Positions 24,879 through 34,820 of a DNA stretch of 64,000 nt are shown piece after piece. Made by a program: the position numbers and the translations under genes. The DNA lies in the NCBI RefSeq assembly GCF_003027925.1, contig NZ_PYPS01000008.1, forward strand, positions 124,001-188,000, written 5' to 3'. The DNA is from Micromonospora sp. RP3T. GTDB taxonomy: Bacteria > Actinomycetota > Actinomycetes > Mycobacteriales > Micromonosporaceae. The notes under the pieces were generated by a model. It had not been told where the DNA came from, did not search any database, and saw only the letters and a program-made list of their open reading frames with translations. Each line of letters opens with the position of its first letter. The first letter of the stretch is position 1.

Positions 24879-26008
24879 GTCAGCTCCACGCACGTCCCGG
24901 CCCCCGGCTCACTGGAGACCCGGGCCCGGCCGCCCACCTCGGCCACCCGGTCGACGATCGAGTGCCGGAAGCCGAAACCCGGGGGCGCCTCCTCCGGACG
25001 GAAGCCGCGCCCACGGTCGACCACCGTCACCCGCAGCAGTCGGCCCTCCACGGTCACGGTCAGCCAGGCGTGCTCCACGCCGGCATGCTTGACCACGTTG
25101 TTCAAGGCCTCCCGCGCCGCCGCGCGCAACGCGGCCACCACCTGGGGCGGGACGTCCGCGGGCACGGTCGCCCCCTGGTACCGGACCCGCAGGCCGAGCA
25201 GGGACGCCTCGCTCACCACGTCCCGCAGCGCCTCGCCGAGCGTGCCGAACTCCACGTCGGAGCCGTCACCGAGCAGCCCGCGGACCACCTCCGCGTCGCG
25301 GGCGCAGCGCCGGCGTACCTCGGGCCGGCCCGGGTCGGCCACGCCGCGGGCGATGAGCGTCAGTGTGGTCAGCACCGTGTCGTGCAGCGTCCGGTGGTGG
25401 GCGAGCCGGGTGACGAAGCGGGCGTGGTCCGCGGCGGCGTCGGCCTCGGCCGCCAACCGTTGCGCGTTGGTCCGGTCCAGGTTGCGTCCGGTACGCCGCA
25501 GGTAGCGCACCGCGAAACCGGCGACCAGCGCGAAGCAGGCCACGCCGTTGACCGCGTGGACGAGCGCCGGCACGGAGGGGCCCGGGCCGACGGCGACGAT
25601 CACCAGTGACTGGATGAGCACCAGCACCAGCAGGTCGCCCGCGACGGCCCAGGGCCGGGTCAGCGCCGCCCCCACCAGCGAGCCGCTCGCCTGGACCAGC
25701 AGGTTGCCCCAGTTCGGGGCCCCGACGTCGGTCGTCAGGTTCGCGGTGACCGCCACCAGCACCGTGCCGGCCAGCAGGACGTCCAGGTGCACCAGCGCCG
25801 TCGGGAACCAGCCCCGCCGCCGGGCCACCCCGAACAGCACCGCGTTCCAGGCCGTCGCCGCGACCAGCAGGCCGAGGTTGGCCCAGGCGCTGCGGTACGC
25901 GCCGTAGGCGCAGGTGACGACCGCCGGAGCCAGACAGGTGATCCGATGCAGCGCCAGCAGGACCAGCATGAACCGGTTGGCTCGGCCCTCCCCCGTGACA
26001 TCGGTCAT
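24866..26008 (-). CDS. NarL-type sensor histidine kinase
   Basis: From ATG 26008 the protein is 380 residues; the start is uncertain because no strong RBS is seen (alternatives at 26044 and 26062). The N-terminal 180 residues contain about six hydrophobic helices. A short dimerisation region with HRTLHDTVLTTLTLIARG around residue 210 holds the phospho-acceptor His. The HATPase domain has an N box (REALNNVVKHA), G1 (DRGRGF) and G2 (GFGFRHSIVDRV). There is no clear extracellular sensor, so it may sense a membrane signal. The partner is the adjacent response regulator. Confidence 0.82.
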   Translation of the reverse strand: MTDVTGEGRANRFMLVLLALHRITCLAPAVVTCAYGAYRSAWANLGLLVAATAWNAVLFGVARRRGWFPTALVHLDVLLAGTVLVAVTANLTTDVGAPNWGNLLVQASGSLVGAALTRPWAVAGDLLVLVLIQSLVIVAVGPGPSVPALVHAVNGVACFALVAGFAVRYLRRTGRNLDRTNAQRLAAEADAAADHARFVTRLAHHRTLHDTVLTTLTLIARGVADPGRPEVRRRCARDAEVVRGLLGDGSDVEFGTLGEALRDVVSEASLLGLRVRYQGATVPADVPPQVVAALRAAAREALNNVVKHAGVEHAWLTVTVEGRLLRVTVVDRGRGFRPEEAPPGFGFRHSIVDRVAEVGGRARVSSEPGAGTCVELTWAG

Positions 26009-26249
26009 GGTCGCAGAGTGACCGCGCAATGACACGCCGGTCATTCTGGCAGTCGTGCTCAACGATGGTCATCACTGTGCGGGATGGTCACGGCCGTTCG
26101 GCGGCCCGGATCGACCGGCCGGTGCGGGGAGCGACCGCTTCCGCCACTTGACGTCCGTCACCGCGAGCCGATCCCGCCGGGAGCGTTCCCGTGCCCTTCC
26201 CCGCCGCGCGGGGCGCAGGATCATCGGCACCGACTGACCGGCCCGGGCG

Positions 26250-27161
26250 TCAGGGGCGGGGGAAGATCGGCACCGGCTGATCCTCCGGGTCCAGATCCAG
26301 GCCGGCCGGCCCGATGATGCGCGGGTCCGGTGTGCCGACGACGGCCTCGTCCTTGTCGGCGTAGTCGAAGCGGTGCAGCACATGGCGGATCGCCTCCAGC
26401 CGGGCCCGCTTCTTGTCGTTGCTCTTCACCACCGTCCACGGCGCGTCCGCGGTGTCGGTCCAGAAGAACATGGCCTCCTTGGCCTCGGTGTAGTCGTCCC
26501 AGCGGTCGAGTGAGGCGAGATCCATCGGCGAGAGCTTCCACTGACGCACCGGATCGACCTTGCGGATGACGAACCGGGTCCGCTGCTCGTTGCGGGACAC
26601 CGAGAACCAGAACTTGACCAGGCGGATGCCGGAACGCACCAGCATCCGTTCCAGGTCCGGGGCCTGCCGCAGGAACTCCAGGTACTCCTTGCGGGAACAG
26701 AAGCCCATCACCCGCTCCACGCCGGCCCGGTTGTACCAGGACCGGTCGAACAGCACGATCTCACCGGCCGCCGGCAGATGCGCCAGCCAACGCTGGAAGT
26801 ACCACTGGCCGGCCTCACGCTCGTCCGGCTTCTCCAGCGCGACCACGCTCGCGCCGCGCGGGTTGAGATGCTCCATGAAGCGCTTGATCGTGCCGCCCTT
26901 GCCGGCGGCGTCGCGGCCCTCGAAGAGGATCACCAACCGCTCGCCGGTGTCCTTGACCCAGTCCTGCAACTTGAGCAGCTCGATCTGGAGCAACCGCTTC
27001 TGGTGGTCGTACTCCTCCCGGTCGAGCCGCTCGTCGTACGGGTAGCCGTCGCGCCAGGTCTCCACCGGGCTGCCGTCGGGCAGCAGCAGGACCGGGTCGT
27101 CGTCGTATCCGTCGTGTACCTGGTAGTCGGCGGCGAGGTCCAGCAGCGCGGTGTCGGCCAT
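26250..27161 (-). CDS. ppk2: polyphosphate kinase 2
   Basis: The enzyme transfers phosphate between polyphosphate and nucleotides. From ATG 27161 it is 303 residues, the normal class I PPK2 length. Walker A is FEGRDAAGKGGTIKRF near residue 80, followed by NPRGASVVALEKPDERE. The lid and Walker B region is VLFDRSWYNRAGVERVMGF, and SVSRNEQRTRF and WKLSPMDLASLDRWDDY are also standard PPK2 blocks. The gene stands alone, divergent from the dehydrogenase cassette at 27338. The direction of the reaction in vivo cannot be told from sequence. Confidence 0.93.
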   Translation of the reverse strand: MADTALLDLAADYQVHDGYDDDPVLLLPDGSPVETWRDGYPYDERLDREEYDHQKRLLQIELLKLQDWVKDTGERLVILFEGRDAAGKGGTIKRFMEHLNPRGASVVALEKPDEREAGQWYFQRWLAHLPAAGEIVLFDRSWYNRAGVERVMGFCSRKEYLEFLRQAPDLERMLVRSGIRLVKFWFSVSRNEQRTRFVIRKVDPVRQWKLSPMDLASLDRWDDYTEAKEAMFFWTDTADAPWTVVKSNDKKRARLEAIRHVLHRFDYADKDEAVVGTPDPRIIGPAGLDLDPEDQPVPIFPRP

Positions 27162-27337
27162 ACCGGTCGTACCTACCCCGCCGCGCCCGCCTCGATGCGG
27201 TCGGACCACAACTCCCAGGTGGTGCTCAGGTTGCCCGGCGGAACCGGTGGCCCGCGAGGGTTTCGGCCCCGGCGCGAGGGGCATCTTCCGGCCGCGGCCC
27301 ACTCGGGTCGCCACGCCACCGGGAGGGGGAGTTCGCG

Positions 27338-28297
27338 ATGACCACGGGCGGCGAGCCCACGGCTGCCGCGTTCCGATCGGCCGTGCTCGGGGGACGTCTC
27401 GACCTGCCGTTGCCCGGTGGCGGACGGACGGCCGAGCGGTTCGCGCGCCTCGTCGCGCTCGGTCGCGCCGACCCGGCGTTGGCGCGGCTGGGGGAGGGGC
27501 ACGCCGACGCGCTGGCGATCCTCGCCGAACTGGGGGTGGCGATCGATCCGGCGTGGCGCCGCGAGCCGTGGGGCGTCTGGGCCGCCGTGCCGGCCTCGGT
27601 CACCGCGACCCGGGACGGGGACCGGTGGCGGCTGACCGGGGAGCGACAGTGGTGCTCCGGCGCGGGTCTGCTGTCCCGGGCCCTGGTGACCGCGACCGCT
27701 GACGACGGCGTACGCCTGTTCTCGGTCGAGGTCGGCGCGGCCGGGGTGACCCCGATGGCCGACACCTGGCCCGCCGTCGGCATGGCCGCCAGCGACAGTC
27801 GGACCGTCCGCTTCGACGGCGTGCCCGCCGACGCCGTGGGCGGACCCGGCCGCTACACCGCGCGGCCGGGTTTCTGGCACGGCGGAGCGGGCGTGGCGGC
27901 GTGCTGGTACGGCGGCGCGGTCGGCGTCGCCGACACCCTGCACGACGCGGCGCGGCGCCGCCGCCTCGGCCCGCACGCCATGGCGCACCTCGGCGCGGTC
28001 GACGTGGCCCTGACCGCCGCCCGCCGCGTCCTGTTCGCCGCCGCCGACGAGATCGACGCGAACCCCACCGGCGACGCCGACCGGCTGGCACACCAGGTGC
28101 GCGCCAGTGTCGAGGCGACCGCCACCATCGTCGTCGACCGGGTCGGTCGGGCGCTGGGGGCCGGCCCGCTGTGCCAGGACGCCGGCCACGCCAGGCGGGT
28201 CGCCGACCTGACGGTGTACGTGCGCCAGAGTCACGCGGAGGCGGACCTCGCTCATCTGGGCGAGCTGGTGACGGCGGCCGGAGATCCCGGATGGTGA
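27338..28297 (+). CDS. acyl-CoA/acyl-ACP dehydrogenase-like flavoprotein
   Basis: The start is ATG 27338 after a GGGAGGGGGA. The product is 319 residues, shorter than typical acyl-CoA dehydrogenases (about 380). Visible landmarks are WCSGAGLLSRALVTA (flavin-binding beta domain), VRFDGVPADAVGG (the usual F-x-V-P motif) and a C-terminal helical bundle. The N-terminal helical domain is short and the normal catalytic glutamate is not obvious. It is the first gene of a four-gene coupled cassette with PIG-L, NodS-like methyltransferase and GT2 genes. That points to a modified acyl or amino-sugar lipid, not to beta-oxidation. Confidence 0.8.
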   Translation: MTTGGEPTAAAFRSAVLGGRLDLPLPGGGRTAERFARLVALGRADPALARLGEGHADALAILAELGVAIDPAWRREPWGVWAAVPASVTATRDGDRWRLTGERQWCSGAGLLSRALVTATADDGVRLFSVEVGAAGVTPMADTWPAVGMAASDSRTVRFDGVPADAVGGPGRYTARPGFWHGGAGVAACWYGGAVGVADTLHDAARRRRLGPHAMAHLGAVDVALTAARRVLFAAADEIDANPTGDADRLAHQVRASVEATATIVVDRVGRALGAGPLCQDAGHARRVADLTVYVRQSHAEADLAHLGELVTAAGDPGW

Positions 28298-29034
28298 GGC
28301 CGATCGTCGGCGCGGGCACGGACGAGCGGACGTGGCGCGCGTGGCCGGCGCCGGCCACCTGGCCCGCGCTGGCGGTGGACGGTCGGACGCCGACGACGCC
28401 GCCGTTGGTCGTCGCCCCGCACCCCGACGACGAGGTGCTCGGCGTCGGCGGCCTGGTCGCCATGCTCGGCGGCGGAGCCGGCGCGGAGATCGCGGTCGTC
28501 ACCGACGGCGAGGCCTCCCATCCCGGTTCGACGGTCCACTCACCGGTGGAGCTGGCGGCGATCCGGCGGGCCGAGACCGCCACCGCCTGCGGACTGCTCG
28601 GGGTCGCCCCCGCCGCCATCGCGCACCTCGGGCATCCCGACGGCGCGGTCGACGAGACGGCGCTCACCGACGCGCTGACCACCCGGCTGACACCCGGCCG
28701 GTGGTGCGTCACGACCTGGCGCGGCGACGGCCACCCGGACCACGAGGCGGTCGGACGAGCGGCCGCGGTCGCCTGCCGGCGCACCGGCGCGACGCTGCTG
28801 GAGTTCCCCGTCTGGACGTGGCACTGGGCCGAGCCGGACGACCCCGGGGTGCCGTGGCACCGCGCGCGCCGGATCGACCTGACCGAGGCGGCCAGGTCGG
28901 CCAAACGGGAAGCGATCGACGCCTTTCCCAGCCAGATCCGGCCACTCGGGCCGGCGCCCGCCGACGCCGCGATCCTTCCCCCGCACGTTCTCGCACGCTT
29001 CGCGCGTCCCTACGAAACGGTGTTCGTGCCATGA
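28291..29034 (+). CDS. PIG-L/LmbE-family deacetylase
   Basis: The 247-residue product contains the zinc site PHPDDEVLGVGG (about residue 45) and GDGHPDHEAVGRAA, as in MshB and LmbE enzymes that deacetylate N-acetyl-glucosaminyl lipids or thiols. Its ATG lies within the 3' end of the dehydrogenase gene and its stop overlaps the next ATG (ATGA). Related genomes often carry the same deacetylase next to, or fused with, a methyltransferase. The probable job is removing an N-acyl group from an amino-sugar conjugate. The substrate is unknown. Confidence 0.88.
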   Translation: MVRPIVGAGTDERTWRAWPAPATWPALAVDGRTPTTPPLVVAPHPDDEVLGVGGLVAMLGGGAGAEIAVVTDGEASHPGSTVHSPVELAAIRRAETATACGLLGVAPAAIAHLGHPDGAVDETALTDALTTRLTPGRWCVTTWRGDGHPDHEAVGRAAAVACRRTGATLLEFPVWTWHWAEPDDPGVPWHRARRIDLTEAARSAKREAIDAFPSQIRPLGPAPADAAILPPHVLARFARPYETVFVP

Positions 29035-29654
29035 GCCCACCCGGCACCCCCGCCGAATACTTCGACGACATGTACGCCGGCGCCGAGGATCCGTGGAGTT
29101 TCGAGACCCGCTGGTACGACCGGCGTAAACACGAGCTGACCGTCGCCTGTCTGCCTCGTCGGCGGTACCGGTCGGCCTTCGAACCGGGATGCTCGACGGG
29201 TCTGCTCACCCGCCGGCTCGCGCAGCGGTGCGACCGGCTGCTGGCGGTCGACATCGCCGCCGCGCCGGTGGCGAGCACCCGGCGACGGCTCGCGGACCAA
29301 CCGCACGTACGGGTGGAGCGGATGCGGGTGCCCGACGAGTGGCCGGCCGAGGCCGACCGCTTCGACCTGATCGTGCTCTCCGAACTCGGCTACTACTTCG
29401 ACGACGCCGGGCTGGACCTGCTGACCACGCGGACGGTGGACTCGCTCGAACCGGGTGGCACGCTGGTCGCCGTGCACTGGCGGCCGGCGGTGGCCGAGCA
29501 CGCCCGGGGCGGTGACGACGTGCACCGGCTGCTCGACGACGTGGACGGGCTGGTGCGGACGGCACGCCACGAGGAGGCGGACTTCCTCCTCGACGTCTTC
29601 CTCCGCGTGCCGCCGCCGGCGCGCTCCGTGGCGCAGGCCGAGGGCCTGTGGTGA
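29031..29654 (+). CDS. NodS-like SAM-dependent methyltransferase
   Basis: The 207-residue protein opens with YFDDMYAGAEDPWSF and WYDRRKHELTVACLP, then SAM motif I AFEPGCSTGLLTRRLA, LAVDIAA and FDLIVLSELGYYF. This is the NodS-type layout; NodS N-methylates the free amine of deacetylated chitooligosaccharides. A deacetylase gene directly upstream makes the same logic plausible here: deacetylate, then N-methylate. Starts and stops overlap by 4 nt on both sides (ATGA, GTGA). Confidence 0.83.
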   Translation: MSPPGTPAEYFDDMYAGAEDPWSFETRWYDRRKHELTVACLPRRRYRSAFEPGCSTGLLTRRLAQRCDRLLAVDIAAAPVASTRRRLADQPHVRVERMRVPDEWPAEADRFDLIVLSELGYYFDDAGLDLLTTRTVDSLEPGGTLVAVHWRPAVAEHARGGDDVHRLLDDVDGLVRTARHEEADFLLDVFLRVPPPARSVAQAEGLW

Positions 29655-30379
29655 ACCGGATGGCGGTCGTGGTGCCCGCCCACGACGAGCAGGAGTTGCT
29701 GCCCGGTTGCCTGACCTCGGTCCTCGGTGCGCTCCGCCGCCTGCCCGTGCCGTCGGAGGTGATCGTGGTGGCCGACGACTGCCGGGACTCGACGGCCGCC
29801 GTCGCCGAGCGACTCGGCGCCGTCGTGCTGACGGTACGGGCCCGCAACGTCGGCCGGGCCCGCGCCGTCGGCATGGCGTACGCGCTGCGCCACGGCCCGC
29901 GGGATCTGTGGCTCGCCACCACCGACGCGGACAGCCGGGTACCGCGGCGGTGGGGCGGCTGGCAGTTGCGCCATGCCCGCACCGGCACCGACCTGCTGGT
30001 CGGCACGGTGCGGGTGACCGACTGGGCGCCCCGCTCCGCGCAGGTCCGGGAACGCTTCGAGACCCGGTACCGACGGGATCTGGGCAGCGCCTGGCATCGG
30101 CACGTCCACGGTGCGAACCTGGGCTGCGCCGCCCCGGCCTACGAGCGGCTGTGTGGGTTCGCCGACCTGTCGCACGGCGAGGACCACGACCTGGTCGAGC
30201 GGGGCCGTCGGCAGGCCGTACGGGTCGTCGCCGACCCCGACTGCCCGGTCCGGACCAGCGCGCGGCGCCAGGCCCGCGCCCCGCACGGCTTCGCCCGCTA
30301 CCTCGACGCCCTCGACACCCCGACGGCCGTGGCGCCGCGGGGAGACCCGACCGCGACCAGGGGCGCGGGAACGCGCTAA
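29651..30379 (+). CDS. family 2 glycosyltransferase
   Basis: The 242-residue enzyme starts at GTG 29651 (GTGA overlap) or GTG 29648. GT-A features are AVVVPAHDEQELLPGCL, VIVVADDCRDSTAAVA, RARNVGRARAVGMAYAL, and the metal-binding TTDADSRVPRRW. FETRYRRDL, HVHGANLGCAAPAYERL and GEDHDLV complete the acceptor side. It has no transmembrane segment, unlike the GT2 enzymes at 16205-20520. It ends the four-gene cassette. It could add the sugar that the deacetylase and methyltransferase then modify. Confidence 0.83.
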   Translation: MNRMAVVVPAHDEQELLPGCLTSVLGALRRLPVPSEVIVVADDCRDSTAAVAERLGAVVLTVRARNVGRARAVGMAYALRHGPRDLWLATTDADSRVPRRWGGWQLRHARTGTDLLVGTVRVTDWAPRSAQVRERFETRYRRDLGSAWHRHVHGANLGCAAPAYERLCGFADLSHGEDHDLVERGRRQAVRVVADPDCPVRTSARRQARAPHGFARYLDALDTPTAVAPRGDPTATRGAGTR

Positions 30380-30524
30380 GGGGGCGGCCGGTTGCGGATG
30401 TGCGGTCGATAGGGGTCTCCTCCCGACGGATTCACCGGGATCATCGTGCCTGCGACGACCGCCCGGCCCACCAGCCGACCGCGGCTGCCGGAACCTCTCG
30501 CGCACCTTCGGGGAAGGAACTGCC

Positions 30525-31997
30525 TTGTCCACTCGTCGTCAACTGCTGCGCCTCGGCGCGGCGTCGGGCATCGTCGGGGCGACCGGTGGCCTGGCCGGTC
30601 TCGCCGGTCTGGCCGGGCAGTGGGGCGCGGCTCCCGCCACGGCCGGGACCGCCGCGCCGACGGCCTCGCCGGTGCCGCCGTTCACCGTGCCGTTGACGGT
30701 GCCGCAGACGCTGCGGCCGGTGCGGCGGACCGCCACCACCGACTACTACTCGGTCACCATGCACCGGCGGCGACTGGAGATCCTGCCCGGCACGCGCACC
30801 GAGGTGTTCACCTACAACGGCGACCTGCCCGGCCCCACGATCCACGCCACCTCGGGTCGGCGGGTGGTGGTCCGCCAGCGGAACCGGCTGACCATGCCCA
30901 CAGCGGTGCACCTGCACGGCGGCGCCACCGCCCCCGAGGACGACGGCTCGGGCGACGCCACGATTCCACCGGGCGGCGAGCGGGTCTACACCTACCCGAA
31001 CCGGCAGCCGCACGCCACGCTCTGGATGCACGACCACACCCACCACATGGAGGCCGAGCACCTCTACCGGGGCCTGTCCAGCCTCTACCTGCTCACCGAC
31101 CGCACCGAGGCGGCGTTGCCGCTGCCCCGGGGCCGGTTCGACGTCCCGCTGGTGCTGCGTGACGCGCACCTGGACGCCGACGCCCAGTTGGTCTGGACCA
31201 TGGACGACGCCGACAACCGCACCACCCTGCTGGTCAACGGACGGCCGTGGCCGCGCTTCGAGGTGCAGGCCCGTCGCTACCGGCTGCGTCTGGTCAACGC
31301 CAGCAACCTGCGGTTCTACCTGCTGCGGCTCGCCGACGGCGGGGACATCACGGTGATCGGCTCCGACGGCGGCCTGCTGGAGGCGCCGGTCACCATGCCG
31401 TACGTGCTGCTCTCACCGGGGGAGCGGCTCGACGTGGTGGTCGACTTCGCCCGCTACCAGCCGGGCACCTCCGTGGTGCTGCAGAACCTGATGGGGCCCG
31501 GCCCGGCCGAGCAGGTGGGCCAGGTGATGCGCTTCGACGTCGTACCGGCGAAGGGTCCGGACCGCACGTCGGTGCCGCAGCGGCTGCGTACGCTGCCGCC
31601 GCTGCCCACGCCGACCGTGCGCCGCAGCATCGAGCTGCGGATGGACGAGGCGGGCTCCGGCGGGCATCAGGCGTACATCGACGGGAAGGTCTTCGACCCG
31701 GCCCGGATCGACACCACCATCGCCTGGGGCAGCACCGAGGAGTGGACGGTGACCAACGCCAACGTGGTCATGCCGCACAACTTCCACATGCACCTGGTGC
31801 AGTTCCGGGTGCTCGACCGCAACGGCGCGCCGGCCGACCCGACCGAGTCCGGGCTGAAGGACACCGTGATCGTCTGGCCCGGGCAGAGCGTGCGGTTGCA
31901 GGCGACGTTCGACACCTGGCGTGGCGTCTACCCCTATCACTGCCACATGGTCGACCACAGCGCGATGGGCATGATGGCCAACCTCAGGATCGTCTGA
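30525..31997 (+). CDS. Tat-exported multicopper oxidase
   Basis: The likely start is TTG 30525, with GGAAGGA about six bases upstream. The 490-residue product begins with a twin-arginine signal (STRRQLLRLGAASG). Copper sites are all present: HLHGG near residue 127, WMHDHTHHMEAEH, HNFHMHLVQF, and HCHMVDHSAMGMM at the C-terminus with the type 1 copper His-Cys-His and axial Met. This is the three-domain laccase/CueO/spore-coat CotA-like type. It may oxidise phenols, Cu(I) or other metals outside the cell. No copper regulator is nearby. Confidence 0.92.
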   Translation: MSTRRQLLRLGAASGIVGATGGLAGLAGLAGQWGAAPATAGTAAPTASPVPPFTVPLTVPQTLRPVRRTATTDYYSVTMHRRRLEILPGTRTEVFTYNGDLPGPTIHATSGRRVVVRQRNRLTMPTAVHLHGGATAPEDDGSGDATIPPGGERVYTYPNRQPHATLWMHDHTHHMEAEHLYRGLSSLYLLTDRTEAALPLPRGRFDVPLVLRDAHLDADAQLVWTMDDADNRTTLLVNGRPWPRFEVQARRYRLRLVNASNLRFYLLRLADGGDITVIGSDGGLLEAPVTMPYVLLSPGERLDVVVDFARYQPGTSVVLQNLMGPGPAEQVGQVMRFDVVPAKGPDRTSVPQRLRTLPPLPTPTVRRSIELRMDEAGSGGHQAYIDGKVFDPARIDTTIAWGSTEEWTVTNANVVMPHNFHMHLVQFRVLDRNGAPADPTESGLKDTVIVWPGQSVRLQATFDTWRGVYPYHCHMVDHSAMGMMANLRIV

Positions 31998-32022
31998 GCC
32001 GCCCCGGGCAGCGGGCCGGAGG

Positions 32023-33030
32023 TCAGGGCGCGTAGCCGGGGTCGGCGACCGTCTCGGCGATGCGGGTGAGCCAGTGCAGGTCGTTGGCGCGGGACTCGGC
32101 GCCGGCCCCGGGGGCGAGAATGCCGGCGAGGAACGCGGCGACGTCGTCGAGGTGCCGCTCGGCGCGGTAGTAGCTCAGCCTGGTCCGGTCCGGTTCCCAC
32201 GGCCCGTAGCCCCGGCGGAACAGTTCCGCGCGGTGCGCGTCGATCGGATGGTCCCCGAAGTCACCGCTGAGGACGAACATCAGGTCCCGCTCGCGCGGCG
32301 CGAGCAGCGGCGCGTCCCAGTCCACGACGTGCAGCGGGCCGTCGCCGTCGGCGATCAGGTTGCCGGGGTGGATGTCGGCGTGGCAGATGACGTGCCGGGC
32401 CGGCGTCAGCCGGGCGGCCAGCTCGTCGACGGTCGCCGACAACCGGTGCAGCGCGTCGCCGTACCGGTGCCAGAACGCGCCGAGGGCCGCGCTCGCCGCC
32501 GCCTGCCGGCCCAGCGTCCGCAGCCGTTCGCCGGCGTTCGACCGGTAGGTCTCGGCCGGCAGGAGGCCGGCGATCCCGGCGGTCGGCGTGATCGTGTGCA
32601 GGCGGCCCAGGAACTCGCCGTACTCGATCCACTGCTTGTCGGTGAGGCCACGCTCCCACCGGCTCCCGCCGTCGTGGAACGGGTAGAGCAGCAGGTGGTG
32701 GCCCCCGAACGGGTGACCGGTGCCGCCGTCGGGCCGGTCGATCGGCGCGACCACCTGCCGGAGGCCCCGGGCCCGGAGCAGGCCGGGCAGCCGGACGGCC
32801 GCCGGCGTGAACTCGCCGAGCCGGAGCTTCAGGAACCAGCGCCCGCCGTCGGCGGTGTCCACCCGGTAGGCCCAGGCCCGCCCGTCGAGGCCGACCGGCA
32901 GGAACACGAGAGCGGAGACGTCCAGCGCCCAGGCGGCGGCCACCTCCGCCGCCAGCGACCGTTCGTCGACGTCGGGCTTGTCGATCACGGACGGAGCGTG
33001 GCAGGTCCCGGTCCGCCCCGGCAAGCGCAT
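32023..33030 (-). CDS. APH-family phosphotransferase (aminoglycoside/choline kinase fold)
   Basis: The 335-residue protein has a protein-kinase-like fold. The nucleotide lysine lies in GRWFLKLRLG. The Brenner motif is HVICHADIHPGNL (catalytic Asp, Mg-binding Asn) near residue 220, and VVDWDAPLLAPRERDLMF carries the second metal Asp. The family phosphorylates small hydroxyl compounds such as aminoglycosides, homoserine, choline or macrolides. Its substrate is not identifiable. ATG 33030 lacks a good RBS; GTG 32988 is an alternative. It is convergent with the multicopper oxidase gene. Confidence 0.83.
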   Translation of the reverse strand: MRLPGRTGTCHAPSVIDKPDVDERSLAAEVAAAWALDVSALVFLPVGLDGRAWAYRVDTADGGRWFLKLRLGEFTPAAVRLPGLLRARGLRQVVAPIDRPDGGTGHPFGGHHLLLYPFHDGGSRWERGLTDKQWIEYGEFLGRLHTITPTAGIAGLLPAETYRSNAGERLRTLGRQAAASAALGAFWHRYGDALHRLSATVDELAARLTPARHVICHADIHPGNLIADGDGPLHVVDWDAPLLAPRERDLMFVLSGDFGDHPIDAHRAELFRRGYGPWEPDRTRLSYYRAERHLDDVAAFLAGILAPGAGAESRANDLHWLTRIAETVADPGYAP

Positions 33031-33049
33031 TCGCCGGTACGCGGGCGGT

Positions 33050-33084
33050 CCGGGGACCGGACGTCGGTCACGTCCGGTCCCCGG
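33050..33084 (-). terminator. hairpin terminator downstream of the first FAD monooxygenase gene
   Basis: A perfect 14-bp stem (33050-33063 with 33071-33084, 7-nt loop) lies 29 bases after the monooxygenase stop codon. Confidence 0.72.
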
Positions 33085-33112
33085 GGTACGTCGGGGCCGG
33101 GGCGGCCGACGC

Positions 33113-34612
<1,500 letters not shown>

Positions 34613-34775
34613 CTACGTCGATCGCCCGACCGGGACCGGAGGGGGAGCACCCACATCGATACGGTTCATGGGTCTCACCTCCTCGGGCCGGGTCACGGTC
34701 AGCCGCAAGTTACAAGCCTGGGCGTCGCACCGTCCAGTCCATTTCCGCGCGATCCGATGGAGAGTTCATCCGGTG

Positions 34776-34810
34776 ACCGGGCCGGTACGCGATCCGCGTA
34801 CCGGCCCGGT
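34776..34810 (-). terminator. hairpin terminator of the SGNH hydrolase gene
   Basis: A perfect 16-bp stem (34776-34791 with 34795-34810, 3-nt loop) lies 10 bases after the stop codon at 34821. Confidence 0.78.
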
Positions 34811-34820
34811 TCCGTGTGGC

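Noticed and set aside
28291..29654. PIG-L and methyltransferase as one bifunctional protein
   Set aside because: They are in different frames and meet at an ATGA overlap, so they are two proteins here.
34690..34720. Possible RAE upstream of the first Rox-like gene
   Set aside because: Only an ACTTGCGGCTG half is present; the second arm of the inverted repeat is missing.
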